NCBI GenBank assembly: GCA_002422745.1
Contig: DITH01000032.1
Coordinates: 1 to 9,695, forward strand
Reading direction: 5' to 3'
Source of the DNA: Alphaproteobacteria bacterium UBA6189
GTDB lineage: Bacteria; Pseudomonadota; Alphaproteobacteria; Rickettsiales; UBA3002
Length of the DNA: 9,695 bases
Part shown: positions 7,068 to 9,695 of the stretch, piece after piece
How positions within the stretch are numbered: the first letter of the stretch is position 1
Layout: every line of letters begins with the position of its first letter
Translations under genes and position numbers: made by a program
Notes under the pieces: generated by a model
What the model was told of the DNA's origin: nothing
The model's database searches: none
The model's input: the letters and a program-made list of their open reading frames with translations, nothing else

Positions 7068-7220
7068 ATGATGAAACAAACTTCTGCCGCACTTCTGGCG
7101 ACGCTTGCCCTGCTGGCCGCCTGTGAAACCACCGAAGGCTTTGGCCGCGATACCGAAAAGCTCGGCACTAACATCGAAAACGCCGCCGAAACGAATGACG
7201 GCGACGGTTACGACGATTAA
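7068..7220 (+). CDS. Entericidin-like small lipoprotein
   Basis: A 50-residue secreted lipoprotein. The N-terminus MMKQTSAALLATLALLAAC is a classic type II signal peptide with lipobox LAAC and lipidated Cys19. The mature part begins CETTEGFGRDTEKLGTNIENAAE, matching the entericidin EcnA/EcnB pattern (Cys-Asn/Glu-Thr...Gly-x-Gly-x-Asp-x-x-Lys-x-Gly). It ends in an acidic DGDGYDD tail. Entericidins are small cell-envelope lipoproteins; E. coli EcnAB was described as a toxin-antidote pair, but most alphaproteobacterial members have no shown function. No second copy or antidote is visible. The gene starts 93 bases after ampG and is followed by a structured region and a strong terminator. The mature peptide is too short to assign a role. 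Confidence 0.85.
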   Translation: MMKQTSAALLATLALLAACETTEGFGRDTEKLGTNIENAAETNDGDGYDD

Positions 7221-7227
7221 TTCGACC

Positions 7228-7304
7228 GCACCGGATTTACGAGCCCTGTAAGTTCGCTTTCACAAGCGCCTGACTTGTAAAACCCCAGCCCCCCAAGCCG
7301 GTGC
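7228..7304 (+). ncRNA. Structured 77-base element between the lipoprotein gene and its terminator (speculative)
   Basis: A 7-bp closing stem, GCACCGG (7228-7234) with CCGGTGC (7298-7304), encloses three further possible stems: TTAC/GTAA (7237-7251), CGCTT/AAGCG (7255-7268) and CTTG/CAAG (7274-7297). The layout resembles a cloverleaf, with two bases after the closing stem and none before its 3' strand. It is not a valid tRNA: there is no TTC arm motif and no 7-base anticodon loop. A competing fold pairs 7247-7253 with 7273-7279. It may be a processed 3' UTR or small RNA, or chance. Confidence 0.25.
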
Positions 7305-7310
7305 ATCGAT

Positions 7311-7344
7311 GAAGCCACCGCGTGTCATGCGCGGTGGCTTCTTT
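7311..7344 (+). terminator. Intrinsic terminator between the lipoprotein gene and hemF
   Basis: A perfect 12-bp stem, GAAGCCACCGCG (7311-7322) with CGCGGTGGCTTC (7330-7341), and a 7-base loop are followed by TTT. It lies between convergent genes, 5 bases beyond the hemF stop, so it may stop transcription from both sides. The T-run is modest, but stem length and location make the call strong. Confidence 0.85.
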
Positions 7345-7346
7345 CG

Positions 7347-8408
7347 TCAGGCCCATTTCGCTTCCGGTGGCAGCGACATCAGGATGGCCTCGGCATTGCC
7401 GCCGGTCATCAACCCAAAGCGGGTGCCGCGATCGTAGAGCAAATTATATTCGGCGTAGCGGCCGCGCTTATGCAGCTGGTGCTCGCGCTGCTCGGCCGTC
7501 CATAGTTCGGCCATATGGCGGCGGATCAGTGCCGGGTAGATGGTGGCAAATGCCTCGCCCACCGCCTGAGTGAACGCAAAACATTGCGCCCAGTCGAGCG
7601 GCGCATTGGCGGCGATTTCCATGCCGCGGGCGGTGGCTTCCTTATTGAGCCCGCCGCGGCCGAACTGGCCCGGAGGGATGGGGTCGCGCGCCGATCCTAA
7701 ATGGTTCAGCCCGAGATAATCATAGAAGATACCGCCGACGCCGCGCGATTCATTGCGATGGGGAATAAAGAAATATTCCTCGCACCAGTCCCGGAACGCG
7801 TCGTAAAAGGCTACCGAAGGTTGCTGCTGCCCACCGGTTGCGCGCACCCATGCGTCGGCTTGGTCGCAGACCTCCTTGAAGGCGGCGTGGAAATCGGCGG
7901 TGTCCTGCGCGACGGGGTACATCGGGTTGAGATCGCCGCCGCCGCCGAACCACAGGCGGTTGCCGTTGCCGGTCGTGATCATGCGGGTGTTGAAATGCGC
8001 CGCGGGCACGAGCGGTGAGGCCATGTGTGCCACCAGCGAAATGCCCGACGCCCAGAAACGCGGGTCTTCGGCCGCGCCGGGAATCTCTTTGCGGAAGGGC
8101 TCGGAGAATTCGCCATGGACGGTGGAGATATTCACCCCGACCTTCTCGAAGACGATGCCTTTCATCAGGCTGATTTCGCCGCTGCCGCCCTGATCGCGCG
8201 ACCAGGGGGTTTTTTTAAAGGAAGGGAGGCTTGCCCCCTCCGCCTGGCCCTTTGGGCGATGGAGCGCACTGTTCGAGGCGACGTGTTCCGCTTCAATCTG
8301 TTCGAACTCGGCGCAGATGCGGTCGCGCAACGTGCGGAACCAGTCGCTGGCGAGAGATTGCTGCTCGGTGAGTTTCATGGGTGCGGATGATGGTGCGGGT
8401 TGTGCCAT
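7347..8408 (-). CDS. hemF: Oxygen-dependent coproporphyrinogen III oxidase
   Basis: Soluble haem-biosynthesis enzyme that decarboxylates coproporphyrinogen III to protoporphyrinogen IX using oxygen. Conserved blocks include GEISLMKGIVFEKVGVNISTVHGEF, NTRMITTGNGNRLWFGGGGDLNPMYP, ESRGVGGIFYDYLG, FTQAVGEAFATIYP and YNLLYDRGTRFGLMTGGNAEAILMSLPPEAKW, ending at the usual alphaproteobacterial C-terminus. The start at 8408 is set by AAGGAG six bases upstream. A TTG at 8477 overlapping trmL is open but unsupported. The 353 residues are longer than the roughly 280-300 common in the family. The extra length is an N-terminal stretch and a Pro/Gly/Ala segment at residues 44-66, just before TPWSRDQGGSGE, which overlaps a repeat remnant. 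It follows trmL after 65 bases on the same strand. Confidence 0.95.
   Translation of the reverse strand: MAQPAPSSAPMKLTEQQSLASDWFRTLRDRICAEFEQIEAEHVASNSALHRPKGQAEGASLPSFKKTPWSRDQGGSGEISLMKGIVFEKVGVNISTVHGEFSEPFRKEIPGAAEDPRFWASGISLVAHMASPLVPAAHFNTRMITTGNGNRLWFGGGGDLNPMYPVAQDTADFHAAFKEVCDQADAWVRATGGQQQPSVAFYDAFRDWCEEYFFIPHRNESRGVGGIFYDYLGLNHLGSARDPIPPGQFGRGGLNKEATARGMEIAANAPLDWAQCFAFTQAVGEAFATIYPALIRRHMAELWTAEQREHQLHKRGRYAEYNLLYDRGTRFGLMTGGNAEAILMSLPPEAKWA
8221..8257. repeat. Palindromic repeat, family 1, short remnant C (inside hemF)
   Basis: The GAAGGGAGGCTTGCCCCC start closely resembles the first hairpin of the kdsB and yejA copies (G-run, CTT, C-run, then CCGCC). It keeps a 5-bp stem (8225-8229 with 8237-8241), and a second hairpin GCCC-TTT-GGGC follows at 8247-8257. 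The right part of the element is missing. It encodes RPKGQAEGASLPS (residues 51-63), in a region where HemF proteins vary in length, so homology is likely but not proven. Confidence 0.5.
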
Positions 8409-8414
8409 GGCGGA

Positions 8415-8420
8415 CTCCTT
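8415..8420 (-). promoter_or_regulatory. Ribosome-binding site of hemF
   Basis: Minus-strand AAGGAG, six bases before the ATG at 8408, is the best Shine-Dalgarno site in the window. It fixes the hemF start and makes initiation from the upstream TTG unlikely. Confidence 0.8.
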
Positions 8421-8473
8421 TCGTGGTGCCGTCGCCCTCGTAGCATCGCGTCGGTGCCGGGCCATGATGTATA

Positions 8474-8941
8474 TCAAGCGGGGGCGAAACGCCAGTCGAA
8501 CTGGCGGCAGGTTTCGGCCACGAGCATGCCCGCCGCCATCGCCACGTTGAGCGAACGGGCGCCTTGGCGCATGGGAATGGCGAGTGTTGCGTCCATTACG
8601 GTGTAGAGGTCGCGCGGGGTGCCGGCGGTTTCGCGACCGAGCATGATATAATCGGTCGGCGCGTAGGTGAAGCGGGTATAGGGCGCGCTGCCGTCGGTTT
8701 CGAGCAGCAGCAGGCGGCCGGGATGGGCCGTCCGGTAGGTTAAAAACGCCTCCCAGCTGCGATGGCGCACCAGCCGCGCCAGGTGAAAATAATCGAGCGC
8801 GGCGCGTTTGAGTTTTTTATCGTCGAGCGGGAAGCCGCAGGGCTCGACCACATGCACGGTGCAACCCATGCAGGCCGAGAGCCGCAGGCAGGCGCCGAGA
8901 TTTTGCGGAATGTCGGGCTGATACAGTACGAGGTTTATCAT
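8474..8941 (-). CDS. trmL: tRNA (cytidine(34)-2'-O)-methyltransferase
   Basis: SPOUT-class (SpoU) methyltransferase that 2'-O-methylates the wobble base of certain leucine tRNAs using S-adenosylmethionine. The start MINLVLYQPDIPQNLGACLRLSACMG is the family's N-terminal motif 1. Later come HVVEPCGFPLDDKKLKRAALDY, TDYIMLGRETAGTPRDLY (motif 2) and IPMRQGARSLNVAMAAGMLVAE (motif 3, the knotted S-adenosylmethionine-binding loop). From 8941 the protein has 155 residues, the usual length. No Shine-Dalgarno site precedes this ATG, because the 119-bp inverted repeat begins one base upstream. An alternative ATG at 8995 would add MTDRAQPRQRRSLFFTQT, encoded wholly by that repeat; there a purine-rich AAGGAGGG lies 16 bases upstream, beyond the central palindrome. 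Which start is used is open. Confidence 0.92.
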   Translation of the reverse strand: MINLVLYQPDIPQNLGACLRLSACMGCTVHVVEPCGFPLDDKKLKRAALDYFHLARLVRHRSWEAFLTYRTAHPGRLLLLETDGSAPYTRFTYAPTDYIMLGRETAGTPRDLYTVMDATLAIPMRQGARSLNVAMAAGMLVAETCRQFDWRFAPA

Positions 8942-8942
8942 G

Positions 8943-9061
8943 GTTTGCGTGAAAAAGAGTGATCTGCGTTGTCGTGGCTGTGCTCGGTCGGTCATGTAGC
9001 GCCGCTACACTCCCTCCTTGCGCGCAGGCACTCCTAGCATCTCACCCTTTTTGACGCAAAC
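8943..9061. repeat. 119-bp imperfect inverted repeat centred on a 15-bp palindrome, upstream of trmL
   Basis: The 25-base outer arms (8943-8967 and 9037-9061) are inverted copies matching at 21 of 25 positions; the outermost 14 match at 13. The exact centre of the structure, base 9002, is also the centre of a perfect palindrome, TGTAGCG-C-CGCTACA (8995-9009). The inner 26 bases on each side do not pair. No obvious target-site duplication flanks it. It has the shape of a small palindromic or MITE-like element, or of a cruciform regulatory site between the divergent trmL and petA. Confidence 0.65.
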
Positions 9062-9070
9062 GTGCTGCCG

Positions 9071-9099
9071 GAAAAAAGAGGGATCTGCGTCGTCGTGCT
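9071..9099. repeat. Extra direct copy of the inverted-repeat arm
   Basis: Begins GAAAAAAGAGGGATCTGCG and closely matches 8951-8979 (GAAAAAGAGTGATCTGCG and on), including the following GTCGTG segment, with a few substitutions and single-base shifts. Same orientation as the left arm, so the region holds three arm-like sequences. Confidence 0.6.
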
Positions 9100-9137
9100 A
9101 TTTCATCAATCCCGACACTGATCATCGGATAATCGCT

Positions 9138-9156
9138 GCATCCGGTCATCGGATGC
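9138..9156. repeat. Hairpin upstream of the petA promoter
   Basis: GCATCCG-GTCAT-CGGATGC is a perfect 7-bp stem with a 5-base loop, 10 bases before the petA -35 box. The nonamer TCATCGGAT occurs here (9146-9154) and at 9122-9130. It may be an operator or a terminator remnant; no T-run follows. Confidence 0.35.
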
Positions 9157-9166
9157 GCAAGCTTGC

Positions 9167-9195
9167 TTGACAGGGAAGCGGGTGAGCGGTAGCAC
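9167..9195 (+). promoter_or_regulatory. Probable sigma-70-type promoter of petA
   Basis: TTGACA (9167-9172) is a consensus -35 box. After a 17-base spacer comes TAGCAC (9190-9195) as a weaker -10. Transcription would start near 9202, giving a leader of about 38 bases before the petA ATG. Confidence 0.55.
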
Positions 9196-9239
9196 CCAGT
9201 CAAACCATTCGAATAACGCGACCAGCGCGAGAGAACAGT

Positions 9240-9695
9240 ATGAGCATTGAACATCCCGTTGCCGATACGCCCCCCGGCCACGCGCATGCGGTGGAAGAAT
9301 CGAAGCGCGACTTTCTAATTTTAACGGCCCAGGCCATGGGCGCTGTGGGTGGCGCGGCGTTGCTCTGGCCGTTTATCGACAGCATGAACCCTTCGGCTGA
9401 CGTGCTGGCGCTGGCCAGCACCGAAGTGGACTTGGCACCGATTGCCCAGGGCCAGGAAATTAAAGTGATGTGGCGCGGCAAGCCGGTGTTCATCCGCCAC
9501 CGCACGGCCAAGGATATCGACGAGGCGCGTGGGGTGGATATCAGTACGCTGCGCGATCCCGAGCCCGATACGGCGCGGGTGAAAGAGGGTAAGGAGCAAT
9601 GGCTGGTGCAGGTGGGGGTTTGTACCCATCTGGGCTGCGTGCCGCTGGGCAACGGCGCCGGCGATTACGCCGGCTGGTTCTGCCCCTGCCACGGG
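9240..9695 (+). CDS. petA: Ubiquinol-cytochrome c reductase Rieske iron-sulfur subunit (3' end missing)
   Basis: Iron-sulfur subunit of the cytochrome bc1 complex, which passes electrons from ubiquinol to cytochrome c1. The 152 visible residues include a Tat-type signal-anchor around [35 protein letters not shown] (residues 20-54). The 2Fe-2S ligands follow: CTHLGC (128-133) and CPCHG (148-152), where the window ends. The segment [12 protein letters not shown] is also typical. The twin-arginine position reads Lys-Arg (K22 R23) instead of the usual Arg-Arg. The ATG at 9240 has a GAGAGA purine stretch upstream and a promoter at 9167-9195. petB and petC, the usual downstream partners, would lie beyond the right edge. 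The neighbourhood with trmL and hemF is one I recognise from other alphaproteobacteria. Confidence 0.97.
   Translation, partial: MSIEHPVADTPPGHAHAVEESKRDFLILTAQAMGAVGGAALLWPFIDSMNPSADVLALASTEVDLAPIAQGQEIKVMWRGKPVFIRHRTAKDIDEARGVDISTLRDPEPDTARVKEGKEQWLVQVGVCTHLGCVPLGNGAGDYAGWFCPCHG

Noticed and set aside
7228..7304. A tRNA gene, suggested by the 7-bp outer stem and 77-base length
   Set aside because: No TTC motif in the T-arm position, a 16-base loop on a 4-bp stem, a 4-base loop in the anticodon arm position and no conserved D-loop GG.

Overview
The window reads as a chromosomal segment of a GC-rich, Gram-negative alphaproteobacterium. The supports are a Rieske subunit of the alphaproteobacterial/mitochondrial type (petA) beside trmL and hemF, a membrane-anchored CycM-type cytochrome c, KDO activation (kdsB), an entericidin-like lipoprotein and a YejAB peptide importer. 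Order and genus cannot be fixed from this sequence alone. No phage, plasmid, transposase, rRNA, standard tRNA or CRISPR array is visible.

Layout. Positions 1-3618 hold a minus-strand operon: membrane cytochrome c, then yejA (periplasmic binding protein), then yejB (permease, cut by the left edge). Each stop codon overlaps the next start by one base. From a short divergent intergenic region, kdsB and a PfkB-family adenosine/sugar kinase run on the plus strand as a coupled pair, followed by an AmpG-type muropeptide permease and a 50-residue lipoprotein. A small structured stretch and a strong 12-bp-stem terminator end that block. On the minus strand, trmL and hemF converge on the terminator. 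petA (cut by the right edge) starts divergently from trmL behind a good sigma-70-like promoter.

Theme. Most genes serve the envelope and respiration: uptake of cell-wall peptides (YejAB) and muropeptides (AmpG), LPS core precursor activation (KdsB), an outer-membrane-type lipoprotein, two respiratory proteins (cytochrome c, Rieske) and a haem-biosynthesis enzyme (HemF).

The most unusual content is a set of palindromic, hairpin-rich repeats lying inside or at the edges of protein-coding genes. One family sits in-frame in kdsB (a tandem, 1.5 to 2 copies), forms the C-terminal tail of yejA directly before the yejB ribosome-binding site, and appears as a short remnant in hemF. A second structure, a 119-bp imperfect inverted repeat centred exactly on a 15-bp palindrome, abuts the trmL start codon, with another copy of its arm nearby. 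A 27-residue, cysteine-flanked insertion in YejA may be a further case. Together these look like Rickettsia-palindromic-element-style sequences that add peptide segments to housekeeping proteins without breaking them.
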